64,000 nt of DNA. It comes from Cheilinus undulatus (Eukaryota; Chordata; Actinopteri; Labriformes; Labridae). The stretch lies in NCBI RefSeq assembly GCF_018320785.1, contig NC_054867.1, positions 55,813,776 through 55,877,775 on the forward strand. The letters run 5' to 3'. Position 1 is the first letter of the stretch; the number at the start of each line of letters is the position of its first letter. Position numbers and translations under genes: made by a program. Of the stretch, positions 1-11,049 are shown piece by piece. The notes beneath the pieces were generated by a model, which was not told the origin of the DNA, did not search any database, and was given only the letters and a program-made list of their open reading frames with translations.

Positions 1-205
1 GAGTGCTAGATCGCCTCCTTAGTTTGAATCCAGTCTTTTGTTTGAATTTATAGCCTATTGAGTGGCCTGTTTAATTTAAAACATTGTAAATAAAAATGGT
101 AAAACTTCTTTAGATTCTGACTGTTAGTTTGGGGACTGGGAAGAAACATTTACTTTTTCTACTTATATTATGTTAGGTACCTTCCCCCTAGACGGGTGCG
201 TAACA
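1..205 (+). repeat. 5' LTR, right-hand part
   Basis: Bases 1-205 match 5475-5679 with one difference and end in GTAACA, the inverted complement of the TGTTAC that opens the 3' LTR. About 463 bases of this LTR should lie to the left of the window. Confidence 0.95.
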
Positions 206-210
206 TAATT

Positions 211-224
211 TGGGGGCTCGTCCC
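211..224 (+). other. Primer binding site (tRNA-Pro type)
   Basis: TGGGGGCTCGTCC starts five bases after the LTR end. It matches the 3' end of tRNA-Pro, the minus-strand primer used by many vertebrate retroelements. The match is seen over 13 bases and then stops. Confidence 0.75.
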
Positions 225-288
225 ATTTATTTTTTTTCGCGTGCGATCGTGGTGAGTATTTTTCCGGAGTGTTTGGTGAGTATTTTGT

Positions 289-1749
289 TTGGTTGGCAAT
301 TTTTCTCTGTGTGTGGGGGTAAAAGTGGAAGTAGACTTGGATGAGTTTGCACAAAATCCCACCCTTGAAAAGTTAAATAGGTGCACCAAAGCAGATTTAT
401 TGCTGATTGCTAATTTATTCAATGTGTCTTTGCCCTTAAATGCCAAAAAGGCAGAGATTAAAGCACAGCTGGCAAAGAGTTTGGTGGAGGAGGGCATAGT
501 AAAATCAGAGCTTAAATATGTCAGTGCTTCTGAGGAGGTGCCACGGCCGATGGAAGCGGAGGCGACCACGGCCAAGCCAATCCTCAGCGGCCTGGTGGAT
601 GTGGGGGCGGAGGCTGCCACACCCGCTCAGGTCTCCACTGATCCTGTCGCTCTCCTACAGGCTGGGGTGGATACGGAGGACCTGAAACTGGCCCTTCGCA
701 TGAAAGAGGTGGAGCTTCAAACAAAAACCCGCGAGGTTGAGCTTATGCATCTCCGTATAAGGGCATTGGAGCTGAACAAAGCTTCTCCCTTGTCTAGCCC
801 TTTAAATCCTCCCACCGCTGCCGCTGAAAAGTTTGACGTTAGTAGGCATATTGCTCTGGTGCCAACGTTCAGAGAAACAGAGGTGGATTCTTATTTTAAC
901 GCCTTTGAGCGCATCGCGGCAACTCTTAGTTGGCCCAAAGATGTTTGGAGTTTGCTGCTTCAGTGCAAATTAGCAGGGAAAGCCCAGGAGGTTTGTGCAA
1001 CTTTATCCATAGATGAAAGTTTGAATTATGATGTGGTTAAAGCTACTGTGTTGCGGGCCTACGAATTGGTGCCGGAGGCTTATCGCCAGAAATTTCGCAC
1101 CTGTGAAAAATCTGCCAACCAAACTTATGTGGAGTTTGCGAGGGAGAAAACTGTTTTGTTGGACAAATGGTGCGCTGCGAGTAAAGTGTCTGATTTTGCG
1201 CAGCTCCGTGAACTGTTCTTGCTGGAGGAATTTAAATCATGTCTCCCTGACAAAATTGTTGTTTACTTAAACGAACAAAAAGTTGACACATTGTCTAAAG
1301 CTGCTGTGCTTGCAGATGAATTTGTTCTAACACATCGTGTCTCTTTTCCTCCAGTGCGCCGTGAAGTTTCCGCTGGCGGTGTGGGAAAAAATCAGCGAAC
1401 TTCACCCAAAACTCCTCCGCGCACTAACTCCGTGTCTGCTGAGAAACGTGAGTGTTTCTACTGCCATGAGTCTGGGCATTTGATTGCGCACTGTCCAGCT
1501 CTGCAGCGCAAAGAACAAAACCACACTCCTAAAAAGCCTAAAAGTGTTGGTTTTGTTCAGCCTGCTCCTGCTCTCTCTCCTGTCAGCGCAGATGACTCTG
1601 CTGAGGTGGATGAAGCCTACCGCCCATTCATCCTCAAAGGTTCAGTGTCGCTGACGGGTGAGGAGGAGGATCAGGTTCCAATCACTATTTTGCGGGACAC
1701 GGGGGCTACACAGTCCCTTATTTTGCAAAGCATTTTTGCCGTTTTCTGA
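289..1749 (+). pseudogene. Gag and start of protease of the LTR element
   Basis: One long frame encodes Gag and runs into the protease. Gag coats the RNA and forms the particle. Visible parts are an acidic N-terminal helical region rich in Leu, Glu and Lys, a capsid-like central region (about 840-1340), and a zinc knuckle with spacing C-x2-C-x4-H-x4-C at 1453-1494. The protease active-site triplet DTG followed by Ala lies at 1695-1706. The frame has no ATG at its start; the first in-frame ATG is at 550. A GTG at 325 sits where a start codon would be expected, so the start appears lost. The frame closes early at 1747-1749, just after a run of T at 1733-1737, cutting the protease short. I read this as a frameshifted copy. 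Confidence 0.85.
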
Positions 1750-1792
1750 TGAATCGTTTTGTGGTTCTGATGCTCTTTTGTGAGGTGTCAAA

Positions 1793-2272
1793 ATGAGCGT
1801 GTTACGAGCACCGCTGCACACCGTTTTTCTGCGCTCACCTCTTGTCTCTGGCCCGGTTAAGATTGGCACTCGCTCTCGCTTACCGGTGCGCGGTGTTGCG
1901 TTCATTCTAGGTAATGATTTAGCGGGTAAAAAGGTTTTTCCGACGCCCGAAGTGATCGATAATCCTATTTTTTTTGCCCCCGCTGCTGTCAGTGACTCCT
2001 CTGTGTTCCCGACTTGTGCCGTTACGCGCGCCCAGGCGCGCAAGTATGGTGATGTAATGGATTTATGTGACTCATTCATGTGTTTTGATGATGATCCTGT
2101 GAAAACAGAAAAAACCTGTTGAGAAATCTGACAAATGTGTGACTGAAAACTTGCTACCAACTGATGCTAACCTGTCTTTTGTTGTTGATAGGGCTGAGTT
2201 TGTCCTTGCACAGCAGACTGATCCATCTCTGATAAACTGCCTCTCATCTGCTGCCAGCGCAAGCGCCTAAAA
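1793..2272 (+). pseudogene. Protease C-terminal and linker fragment of the LTR element
   Basis: After the frameshift near 1735 and a TGA just upstream, a frame resumes at ATG 1793. It encodes the end of the protease domain (the ILGNDLAG motif near 1912-1930 is typical of gypsy proteases) and a linker toward integrase. It stops at 2120 beside an A-run (about 2108-2113). The linker continues in another frame to a TAA near 2270, and at least one more break follows before integrase at 2364. The frames are described as found. Confidence 0.7.
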
Positions 2273-2363
2273 TCCCTCCGTGTACTGCATTGATAACAGT
2301 ATTAATGCGTAATTACTCCCCTCGTCCGGTGATCTAGGTTGGAATTCACTTCAACAATTAGTT

Positions 2364-3227
2364 GTGCCTCAAAAATTTCGTCCCCAAGTTCTTAGCCTTG
2401 CGCATGACAACTTTTCTGGTCATTTAGGAATTAAAAAGAGTTACCACCGCATCCTGCGTTGTTTCTTTTGGCCAGGTTTGAAGAGTGACGTATCCAAATT
2501 TTGTAGATCTTGTCATGTCTGCCAGCTTAGCGGCAAACCAAATCAGGTTATTCCACCCGCTCCTCTGCAGCCAATCCCGGCTCTCGGTGAGCCATTCGAG
2601 CACATAATCCTAGACTGTGTAGGTCCACTTCCTAAAACAAAGTCCGGTCATCAGTACCTCCTAACTCTGATGTGTGCAGCAACTCGGTACCCCGAGGCAA
2701 TACCGCTGCGCACAATTAAAACCAAAGCAGTCATAAAAGCCCTGGTAAACTTTTTCTCCACATTCGGCATGCCAACATCCACCCAGACAGACCAAGGTAC
2801 TAATTTCACATCCAAATTGTTCGCCCAGGTTCTCTCCACTCTGTCCATAAAACACCAAAAATCCAGCAGTTTTCACCCAGAGTCTCAAGGTGCTCTCGAA
2901 CGTTTTCATCAGACGTTAAAGTCGATGATGAGAAAATATTGTCTCGAGTCCGGTAAGGAGTGGGATGAGGGGTTGCCTTTTCTCCTCCTCGCGGCGCGTG
3001 AAAGTGTGCAGGAGTCCATAGGCTTTAGTCCCGCGGAGTTAGTGTTTGGTCACACCGTGCGTGGTCCTCTGAGATGGCTCCGTGAAAAATACCTGTCTGA
3101 TACCCCAGGCCCAACCACACATGTGTTAGATTATGTGAGCTCTTTTAGGGAGCGTCTGCATAAAGCTTGCGATGCCGCGCGCAGCGCTCTCTCGGCATCC
3201 CAAAAAAAAAATGAAAAAGAAATTTGA
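2364..3227 (+). pseudogene. Integrase of the LTR element (upstream of RT)
   Basis: This domain would insert the cDNA into host chromosomes. It carries an H-H-C-C zinc-binding N-terminus (about 2400-2525, ending C-RS-C-HV-C) and a catalytic core with the first Asp in the ILDCVGPLP segment, the second in TDQGTNF, and a Glu in ALERF. I count 35 residues between the last two, a standard D,D-35-E core. The frame opens at GTG, not ATG, and must belong to a polyprotein. It closes at 3225-3227 just after an A10 run (about 3201-3210). The C-terminal GPY-type segment (AKFCGPYVV, about 3307-3335) is in the next frame, so the run marks a frameshift. The core itself is intact. Confidence 0.9.
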
Positions 3228-4965
3228 CCAAAAAAGTGTGAAAAGAGAATTCCAAAGTGGAGACAAAGTTCTGATTCTCCTTCCGATTCCTGGTTCCTCC
3301 CTTCAGGCAAAATTTTGCGGGCCTTATGTTGTTCAAAAACAATTAAGTGAAACTGATTATGTTGTTGGAACCCCAGATAGGAGGAGGAAGACTCGCGTGT
3401 GCCACATCAACATGATGAAGGCTTATTTCGATCGTGACTCGGATGTCATTTCGTCGTCTCCAGCCGTGCTCTCCGTTTCTACTGTCCCTCTGTCTCCCTC
3501 TCAGTATTTCCCTGAGAGTGATGGCCTTCGTGTCTCTGTTGCTGACCCTTGCGCTCGTCTCCAAAATTCAGAAATCCTGACAGATTTAAAATCCCACCTT
3601 CCCCACCTGAGTGACACCGCCAAAAATGACATCTGCAATTTAATCAATAGCCACCGGTCATTATTTTCTGACACTCCCTCCCGCACTACTGTTCTCTCCC
3701 ATGACATTGATGTCGGTGATCATGCCCCCATTAAACAGCATGCCTACCGTGTAAACCCCACTAAGCGTGCGCTGTTTCAGCAGGAGGTAACATACCTGCT
3801 GGAAGATGGTTTGGCAGTCCCTAGCTCCAGCGCGTGGAGCTCTCCGTGCCTGCTCGTGCCGAAGCCAGACAAAACCCCTCGCTTCTGCACCGACTTTAGA
3901 AAAGTTAACTCGGCAACAAAGCCTGACTCCTATCCTCTGCCCAGGATGGAGGACTGTGTTGATCGCGTTGGTTCGGCCAAATTTGTGACCAAACTTGATT
4001 TGTTGAAGGGCTGCTGGCAGGTCCCTTTAACTCCCCGTGCCTCTGAAATCTCTGCGTTCGTCACTCCCCAGTTTCCTGCAGTACACTGTCATGCCACTTT
4101 TCAGCGGCTCATGCACAAAGTCCTGTCTGGCGTCAATAACTGTGAAATTTATTTAAGTGACATTGTTGCTTATTCCAACACGTGGCAGGAGCATGTAAAA
4201 ACACTTCACGTTATCTTTGACCGGCTACAGAAAGCGTCCCTCACCCTCAACCTGGCCAAATGTGAATTTGGTAGGGCCACTGTTACTTATTTAGGTAAGG
4301 AGGTCGGCCAGGGTCAGGTGCGCGCGCTCTCCGCAAAAATTCAGGCCATCCTTGATTACCCCGTGCCTCAGACTCGGCGCCAACTCCGCCGATTCCTCGG
4401 TATGGCAGGCTATTACCGAGGCTTCTGTAAAAACTTTGCTGACGTTGTTGCTCCTCTAACTAGTCTCACCAGTGTCTCTCAACCATTCGTTTGGTCCTCA
4501 GCATGCCAGAAATCCTTTGAGTCCGCTAAAGCGCTCCTCTGCAGCACACCTGTCCTCTCTACTCCTGATTTTGCGCGCCCCTTTAAGCTGGAGGTCGATG
4601 CCAGCGCTCGTGGTGCTGGTGCGGTGCTGCTGCAGGAGGATGAAAATGGTGTTGACCACCCAGTCGCGTACTTTTCAAAAAAATTCAGTAAAAACCAAGT
4701 CCAGTACAGCACCATTGAACAGGAGGCTCTGTCGTTGTTGCTCGCCCTGCAACATTTTGAGGTGTATGTTGGGTCCAGCGCGCTGCCCGTTCAGGTCTTT
4801 ACTGACCACAATCCCCTCGTGTTCCTGGCACAGATGGGTAAAACGAACCGCAGGTTGATGCGATGGTCACTGCTAGTGCAAGATTTTAACATTGACATCA
4901 AATATAAAAAAGGAAAAGATAATGTGCTCGCTGATGCTCTGTCGCGCATACATCTCCCTCCCTAA
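3172..4965 (+). pseudogene. Integrase tail, reverse transcriptase and RNase H of the LTR element
   Basis: The 597-codon frame holds the integrase C-terminal region (to about 3460), then a gypsy RT (about 3600-4320; motifs LVPKPDKTPRFCTDFRKVN and TKLDLLKGCWQV), then RNase H (about 4560-4950; acidic residues in EVDASARGAG, IEQEALS, FTDHNPL and NVLADALSR). No chromodomain follows. Two lesions hit RT. The catalytic box that normally reads Y-x-D-D is YLSD at 4150-4161, losing one metal-binding Asp. The segment just before it (about 4075-4100) is shorter than in intact gypsy RTs and lacks the usual FGM-type loop. RNase H looks intact. Enzyme activity is therefore unlikely, and any mobility would need RT supplied in trans. 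Confidence 0.9.
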
Positions 4966-5000
4966 ACTGCACACATTAAGGGGGTAATGTTTTGCTCTTT

Positions 5001-5011
5001 AGGAATGGGGG
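5001..5011 (+). other. Polypurine tract
   Basis: AGGAATGGGGG lies directly before the TGTTAC start of the 3' LTR, the position of the plus-strand primer in LTR elements. Confidence 0.8.
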
Positions 5012-5679
5012 TGTTACGGCTGTGGCCGTATTTTGTTGAGTTTTTGTATCGCTGTGTTTTGTAGTTTGTTCTGTTTTTTTGGTGTAGGAGTGAGTGCTCT
5101 GTTGCTGTGTGGATCTTTGTCTTGTTTCGTGTGAGAGTGAGTCTTCTGTTCGCCCCATGTGTTCGTGAGTGTGTGGTCTGTCGTGTGAGTGGATCTTTGT
5201 TGTCTACAGGTGGTCATGCGTAATTGGTCGCTAGGGTGGCGGTAAAGAGACGCGGCGCTGATTGGCTCTCCACTCTTTAAAATACGGCGGCCTGCAGCTG
5301 ACGAGGAGCCTGACTGACAGCAGCATCCCCTTGTTTGCTCCCAGCCTCCAAAACCTTAGAGTTAACTGTGTTTTTGCATTTCAGAATAGTTTAGCAGTAG
5401 CTTTGATTGTGTTTTGTATTCTTAGTTAGTTCCTTCTGGTAACTGTGTTATTTTTTTGGACACATTTTACTTCTGAGTGCTAGATCGCCTCCTTAGTTTG
5501 AATCCAGTCTTTTGTTTGAATTTATAGCCTATTGAGTGGCCTGTTTAATTTAAAAAATTGTAAATAAAAATGGTAAAACTTCTTTAGATTCTGACTGTTA
5601 GTTTGGGGACTGGGAAGAAACATTTACTTTTTCTACTTATATTATGTTAGGTACCTTCCCCCTAGACGGGTGCGTAACA
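5012..5679 (+). repeat. 3' LTR, 668 bp, complete
   Basis: The LTR opens with TGTTAC and closes with GTAACA, a 6-base terminal inverted repeat. It contains a CCAAT-type motif (ATTGG near 5260), a TTTAAAATA box at 5276-5284 and AATAAA at 5563-5568. Its last 205 bases repeat window positions 1-205. The sequence after 5679 begins CACAT. Confidence 0.95.
5258..5284 (+). promoter_or_regulatory. LTR core promoter motifs
   Basis: GATTGGC (CCAAT box in reverse) followed by CTCTTTAAAATA looks like a pol II core promoter. It would start RNA around 5310. The call rests on motif spacing only. Confidence 0.45.
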
Positions 5680-5815
5680 CACATATTAAAGTCTAGATCT
5701 AGTTTTTGTAATCATAAAGCAGTGATTTTGATGCAAGATTAATGCTGACAAGACTGAACTCTTAAAATCCACTTTTTCACTTCTGGAGGGAAAATGTGTA
5801 AGTCTGTGTAAAGTT

Positions 5816-6244
5816 TCAGATTGGTTGGGAGATCATTTCTTGCTTTGATAGCTTTAAAAGAAAAGCAGACTGTGCAAAGGCTGAGCCACGCTCAGGGATA
5901 CTACAGTCTCCACTGGAGGCAGACCTTGAAGATCTGCGAATGTACTCAGAGCGAAGTTTAACAAAGCTCTTCCGTGGTGGAGGAGCCACATTATGGATTA
6001 TTTTATACACTAAATGAACATCTGAATGCAGGATTAAATTATCAAAGCTAAGCATTTCATATTTAGCGGGTATGTCACAGTGACGATACTGCTGTGATTT
6101 TCTGTCTAGGATTTTCAGGGCTTGTTTGTGGAGTGGCCTGATTGGTTTTAGGACAGTCTTGTTTGCTGAGACCAACACGATATACAGTAATGACAATAAG
6201 ATAAAATCATAGCATTGAAATGTTTTAGAGGATTCAACTCTCAA
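5816..6244 (-). pseudogene. Non-LTR retrotransposon (LINE) RT C-terminal remnant
   Basis: The 142-codon minus-strand frame has the look of the last part of a fish LINE reverse transcriptase: PLHKQALKILDRKSQQYRH, then YKIIHNVAPPP and SIPERGSAFAQSAF, patterns common after the RT palm domain. The upstream RT core is absent, so this is a 5'-truncated, dead copy. The LTR element ends only 137 bases away and may have landed in it. The clade is not certain. Confidence 0.55.
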
Positions 6245-6361
6245 TCAGTTCCTAATATGTCTGAAGATTGCTGTTATATTTCAATGTTTGACACCGTGCT
6301 TGTTACACCACATGTCTGATAAGGTGCACAGCTTAATTATTGTGCCATGTTTTTAAAGGTT

Positions 6362-7050
6362 CACTGTAAAAAAAATTCCGTTAAATTTACGGTAAAACGC
6401 TGGCAGCTGTGGTTACCAGAGATTTACTGTAAAAATTACGGTGAGAATGTATGAGAAAAAACGGTGTTTTCATTCTACAACTGTAAATATTACAGTTCAA
6501 ACCCTTTTTTTTTTAACTGTAAATTTCTGTTAAAAAAATACAATATTGTAACCGTTTATACAAGGATTTGCTGTAAAAATAACAGTTATACTGTAACCAT
6601 ATTTACAGTAATTTGCTGTACAACTTACTGTAATTTGATGTAGAAGTTACAGCTCTATTACAACATTTTCAACAGGGATTGGCTGTAAAAATAACGATAA
6701 TGAAACAAACCTGTTTACGGTAAATTACTGTAAAAACACCAGAAATCCTGTAAACCTAAATACAATCTATCTCAGTAATAAAAACAGTAGACCCGTATAA
6801 TGTTAAACGGTATTTTATTATAACTACTTAAATTTTACAGTAAATTACTGGCAGCTGTGGTTACCAGAAATTTACCGTAAAAAATACAGTACAAAACATG
6901 AGAAATTACAGCTGATATTTGCAGATTTTACGGTAGTAGCAAAATACTGCCCAACTTTAAATTTTACAGTAAATTACTGGCAGCAAACATGTGAAATTTC
7001 AGTTAATTTGCTAGATTTTTGCAGTAGTGCCCTAATACTCCTACTTTTAA
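6362..7050. repeat. CACTGTAAAAAA end with subterminal TTACAGTAA repeats (left)
   Basis: The block opens CACTGTAAAAAAAATTCCG and contains many copies, in both directions, of ACTGTAAA / TTTACAGT and of CTGGCAGCTGTGGTTACCAG. This is the subterminal array of a fish DNA transposon type whose superfamily I cannot name. A similar array in opposite orientation ends at 15446. Confidence 0.7.
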
Positions 7051-7464
7051 CAAAAGATTCAAGCTCTCTGATAAACAATAAGAAACTCTGCAGTTATATG
7101 TTTGCTATAAAAAACCTTTCAACACATCTGATAACTTGTCTGTATACTCACAAAGCAGTTTAGATCTTGGAAAAAAAAGCTTGTGTCCATATGTATGACA
7201 GGTAGTCCTTGGTGTAATGCATAAAGATGAAACATAAAGTCACTTGCCCCTAAATGATTCAAGAGTAATGAGTCCAGTCTTGACTGAAGAAGGCCTTCCA
7301 CTTGGGAAGCTTCACATGGCCAAGAAACTTCATCTTCTTGAAGACTCGAGCACAGTTCATCAGGTGTTCTACTTTGGACTGGCTCCATCCTCTCTGCAGG
7401 AAGTACATATACAAAGCAAAGTTAGAGTGATTCAGTGCTTCAGTTTAATGCCTACACAGATGTA

Positions 7465-7845
7465 AATTTGAAAAAACTAGGCTCTAATAAGCCATGCTTA
7501 CAATCAGCACAACAGAATAAAATAAACAGTGTGTACAGTACATACAGATCGCTTCTATAATAGAATGTGGTGAAGAAACGCAAATGTACCCACAAGTGCC
7601 AGCTATTAAGTCAGCAATCACCTAACAACAGCCAATTACTTTTTCCGTTATTGATTATAATGAGACAGTTATGACATATTAATTGCAATTTGCTTTTCCT
7701 TTATAGTTTAGAGCTGTGGTGCCCAGGCTTGTATCCACTGAGCTCCCCCCTCCTTCACATATCCAAGAAGATATGGACCCACACAAAAAAGTGACATAGC
7801 TATTGCTGTAAAAACTAAACATAAATTTGAATTGATGTCATTATT
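7465..7845. other. AT-rich, no feature seen
   Basis: This is sequence within the putative long intron. I see no coding frame, RNA gene or clear repeat. Confidence 0.5.
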
Positions 7846-7849
7846 TAAA

Positions 7850-8335
7850 GCAGTTTTAATTTTGGCAGATATTTTTAATTTTAGTCTTAGTTTTAGTCTT
7901 TAAGTGAAATGAATTTTAGTTTCAGTCACATTTTAGTAATTTCTGTCCATTTAGTTTTAGTCCATAAAAAGTCCTCACATTTTAGGTTTTACTTTTAGTC
8001 CAAGCATTTATTGTCTTGCTTAAATCTGGTACCAAGTCATAGTGGGATGTTCTCTGCACCCTGCCAAACCTGGGGTCCCTGCTTTCTACAGCTGAGAGAC
8101 AGAAGAGCTACAGCTGCATTGTTTTTTGACAGAATTACCCACAGTGGAGAGATATCATGGATTTTGAATGTCTGACGAAAACTACATTACATTCTAGTCA
8201 AAAACTAAACTTAGTTTTTGTCAGTTTTAGTCATCACAGATCTATTTTTGTTAGTCTTAGTCTAGTTTTTGTCATGGAAAACAAAGCTGTCAATGAACAT
8301 TTTTAGTCATAGTTTTAGTCGACGAAATTAACACT
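7850..8335. repeat. Dispersed repeat rich in TTTTAGTC
   Basis: Both ends are rich in TTTTAGTC / AGTTTTAGTCGACGAAA, with a unique-looking centre (8030-8160). The pattern is a common fish interspersed repeat. Exact ends and class are uncertain. Confidence 0.5.
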
Positions 8336-8559
8336 GGTTTAAAGCTACACACAATAGCCCAAACCACAAGTGTTAGCAAAAGACCTTGGTATGAACCATT
8401 CATAAGGGTTATATTGTGATTTTAGGTAGTTGAACCACAAGATAAATATTTGCAAACTATGCTCTTTATTTATATATTTACTTGTAAGACCACCCAAATA
8501 AATATAGAATTTGCTTTTACATGTAAATATAATATATAATTTTATATATAATTTCTATA

Positions 8560-8604
8560 TAATTTCCCTTCGGGGATGAATAAAGTTATTATTGTATTGT
8601 ATTA
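8560..8604 (+). repeat. LINE 3' tail
   Basis: TTTCCCTTCGGGGATGAATAAAG followed by ATTGT repeats is the 3' end typical of fish L2/Rex-type LINEs. The transposon at 8605 is inserted in its tail. Confidence 0.6.
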
Positions 8605-10148
8605 GGGTAAGCCTACCCATTAAGCCCAGGCACCATTTAAGCCCACTTGCGACTTTGAAGTCAATTTAAAAAAAAAAAAAAGAAGAGGGGCCTGTCTTAT
8701 GCTATACATTATTTTGTCCAATCACACAATTTCTTAATTATATGTCAGTTTTTGTTTGACACCAATCACATTTGTAGATATTGAAAAAGGCCCGCCTACA
8801 TTTGTGCAGTCTCAAGAAGGCTCAGATAAAGTCGCCTCAAAACTTTGGTGTTTTGGGACCCCTCAGAAAGAACCTCTTTTCAACCATTTTCAGCCACTGA
8901 CTTGTTAAGTACATTCATATTATGTAATTTGAGAGATTATTGATTTGTTTTTTTGTGTATAAACAGGTAGTTTTTTGTAATTTCTTACTATTTAGTTTTA
9001 TGTGAAAAGATGAGTCATGCTAGCTAGGGTAGCAAGCTAATCACTAGTCAATACATGTAGCCCTACTGATAGATACACTGCTTAATGATTAAAAATGATA
9101 AGTACACAAACTAAGTGTTTTCTGATTCATTTTACATAAATCTTACATAAAACTTTGAACAAGAATTCCTTGATAATTCAGAAAGTTTGGCAGAAGAGGA
9201 ATAACTGTGATGGCAAGTTTTGCAGCATATTTAGCCTACAGGCATTTCTTTAAACATTTGTTTAATTTTGGTGAGAACATATTATCTTCATTTCCCTGGT
9301 AGTCACTGTAGTACCATTTAAGCCCATCTGATGTGTTTCAATAGAAAAAAATGAAATTTTGAGGTTTGATAGCTTTTCGCTGTAATCCTGTGTTGGATGT
9401 TGTTATACTAACTTCATTAACACGAGTACATCACAGATCACACACTGACCAGAAGAATTGTTATGTCAGTTAATTTTGCATAATTATTTGTTTATAGTGA
9501 GAAAAATGCCAACAAAAAAGAGGAATTACAGCAACTGTCCTAAAATCATCATTGTTACAGCCAAACATTAAATCCAAGTTCAATAAGATATTGTTGATTT
9601 ACTGTAATGTCATTTAATACTTTTAAAAACAAACACATTTTTTTTATTTTGTCAATATTGAATCAAATTTTGTCAATATTAAATAAAATGTTCAATGAAA
9701 TGTTAAATACTGAAGCCAATGAAAATTAGGTTTAGGCCTACTTAGTCATGTTTGTGGTGGTCCATTGTTACAAGCCAAACATTAAAGCCAAGTTCAAAAA
9801 TAAATTGTGTTTAACATGTATAACATGTTACTGAATTAATATATGTTTACTACTTGAAAAATGTAATAATTTTTTAAATTTCTGTCAATAAACGTGGTTG
9901 TGGGCTTATTTGGAACACACGTGGGCTTAAATGGTACTTAGGTACCAATTAAGGCCATGCCAGACTTTTGACTTTATTCATAACATTTCTTTAATTTGTT
10001 CTCTAAAATATGCATAAGTAAATAAATATACCTTCAAATGAGGGATTAATCCTTCATTCTAACAAATGATCATGTTTATAAACCATCTTAGTATCTATGA
10101 AAAATACGTGAACTTAGATTTTGGTGGGCCTAATGGGTACACTTACCC
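8605..10148. mobile_element. 1544-bp DNA transposon, TA target site
   Basis: Terminal inverted repeats at 8605-8627 and 10126-10148 match at 20 of 23 positions (GGGTAAG, TACCCATTA and GCCC shared). Both are flanked by TA (8603-8604, 10149-10150), as in the Tc1/mariner group. TTTAAGCCCA-type copies of the inner terminal motif recur near 8636 and 9316, and the inverse GTGGGCTTAAATGG occurs near 9922. Two diverged direct copies of CAAACATTAAAxCCAAGTTCAA lie at about 9562 and 9776. There is no long reading frame, so the element is non-autonomous or fully decayed. Confidence 0.75.
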
Positions 10149-11040
10149 TAAATGCTACAAAAGGATTTTGCTGTAACAAAGATGATGGGCGCTGAATTTT
10201 AAATCAATCATAATGAAAACATATGACTCACACAGAAAACTGTATTGGCCCCATATGGTGTGATCATCAGAACACTGAGAACAAGCTGGACAAAGCAGTG
10301 GCATGGCAGTATTCTGGGTATTTCTACATGACCAGATTAATGCAGTGCTTGGTGTAAACTACATAAAATAAACATAAAATGTCTTCATGTTGCTTAAAGA
10401 AAGATTAATCTAAAGAATTTATTGAGGTATGTACAAATGCTGTGCAAGGCTTACCATTATTTTCCTTGATAACTGGCGTCTTTTTAGAAGAGTGGAATAC
10501 CGGAGACAGTATAAAGTAATGGAGTCCTAGTCACCACTAGCAGAAGAAACAGGACCTTAAAAAAGAGTAAGGAAAAATAGAAAGACAAGGTAAAGCACCA
10601 AATCATGTCAACTTAGAAGTTTTGAACACTTATGTATGCACTGATTGCAAAGTACTATCCAATTTTTGAATTCACTCAAAAAAGGAGGGGACCCAATCTC
10701 TTCTTGTCCCGTGAGCTGAATGTCTTGTCACATCCCTTGTGTTTTGTGGCAGAAGCTACAGCAGACACAAAATGCAGACATACATGTAGAGTGATCCAGC
10801 TGTTAAGCAGTTATCAGACGGGTGTTGCTGTGTTTATATGTTCTTCTAAAATCAACACTAAGCTGTGACTGGTGCTACCCTCTCCACTTAGAGTGTGTGT
10901 TGATCCCACAGCTCTGTAAGTCATCTTGCTTGCCCTTGCGCTTTTTCTGCTCACAACAGTTTTGGTTTAGAAAAAAATGCTGCACATCTATTTCTTTTTT
11001 GTTTTTTAAATTTGAAAATTTGGATACTATCAAACCTAAA
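10149..11040. other. Intron-like sequence around the 10.2-10.5 kb exons
   Basis: Apart from the two candidate minus-strand exons listed above, I see no confident feature. Plus-strand frames at 10632-11085 look like chance. Confidence 0.4.
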
Positions 11041-11049
11041 AATCTGAAC

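Larger units (their letters stand above)
1..5679 (+). mobile_element. Gmr1-like Ty3/gypsy LTR retrotransposon, defective
   Basis: The element has two LTRs (the left one cut by the window edge), a tRNA-Pro type primer site, gag with a CCHC knuckle, an aspartic protease motif, an integrase, an RT-RNase H and a polypurine tract. Integrase (about 2364-3460) lies before RT-RNase H (about 3600-4960). This is the reverse of the normal gypsy order and matches what is described for Gmr1 of cod and its relatives. RT and RNase H are clearly gypsy-like in sequence. No envelope frame is present. The copy cannot be autonomous: the frames are interrupted at several points and the RT catalytic box is altered. 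The 205 bases shared by the two LTRs differ only at position 82 versus 5556, so insertion was recent. The left flank lies outside the window, so the target-site duplication cannot be checked. Confidence 0.93.
7259..10526 (-). pseudogene. Unknown gene, 3' exons (three phase-matched coding exons)
   Basis: I do not recognise this protein. Three open exons join in one frame on the minus strand. 10526-10455 has acceptor GACTAG and donor G/GTAAGC and ends in phase 1. 10323-10232 has acceptor CATGTAG and donor TGT/GTGAGT, enters in phase 1 and ends in phase 0. 7393-7262 is 44 codons followed by TGA at 7261-7259, with acceptor TTCCTGCAG. The last exon encodes RGWSQSKVEHLMNCARVF and KKMKFLGHVKLPKWKAFFSQ. 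It is basic and aromatic and ends HYS-stop. The intron before it (7394-10231) contains a TA-flanked transposon and LINE scraps. Independent agreement of phase at two junctions argues against chance. The first acceptor is weak and expression is unknown. The set could be the end of a transposase gene or a decayed host gene. Confidence 0.4.
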
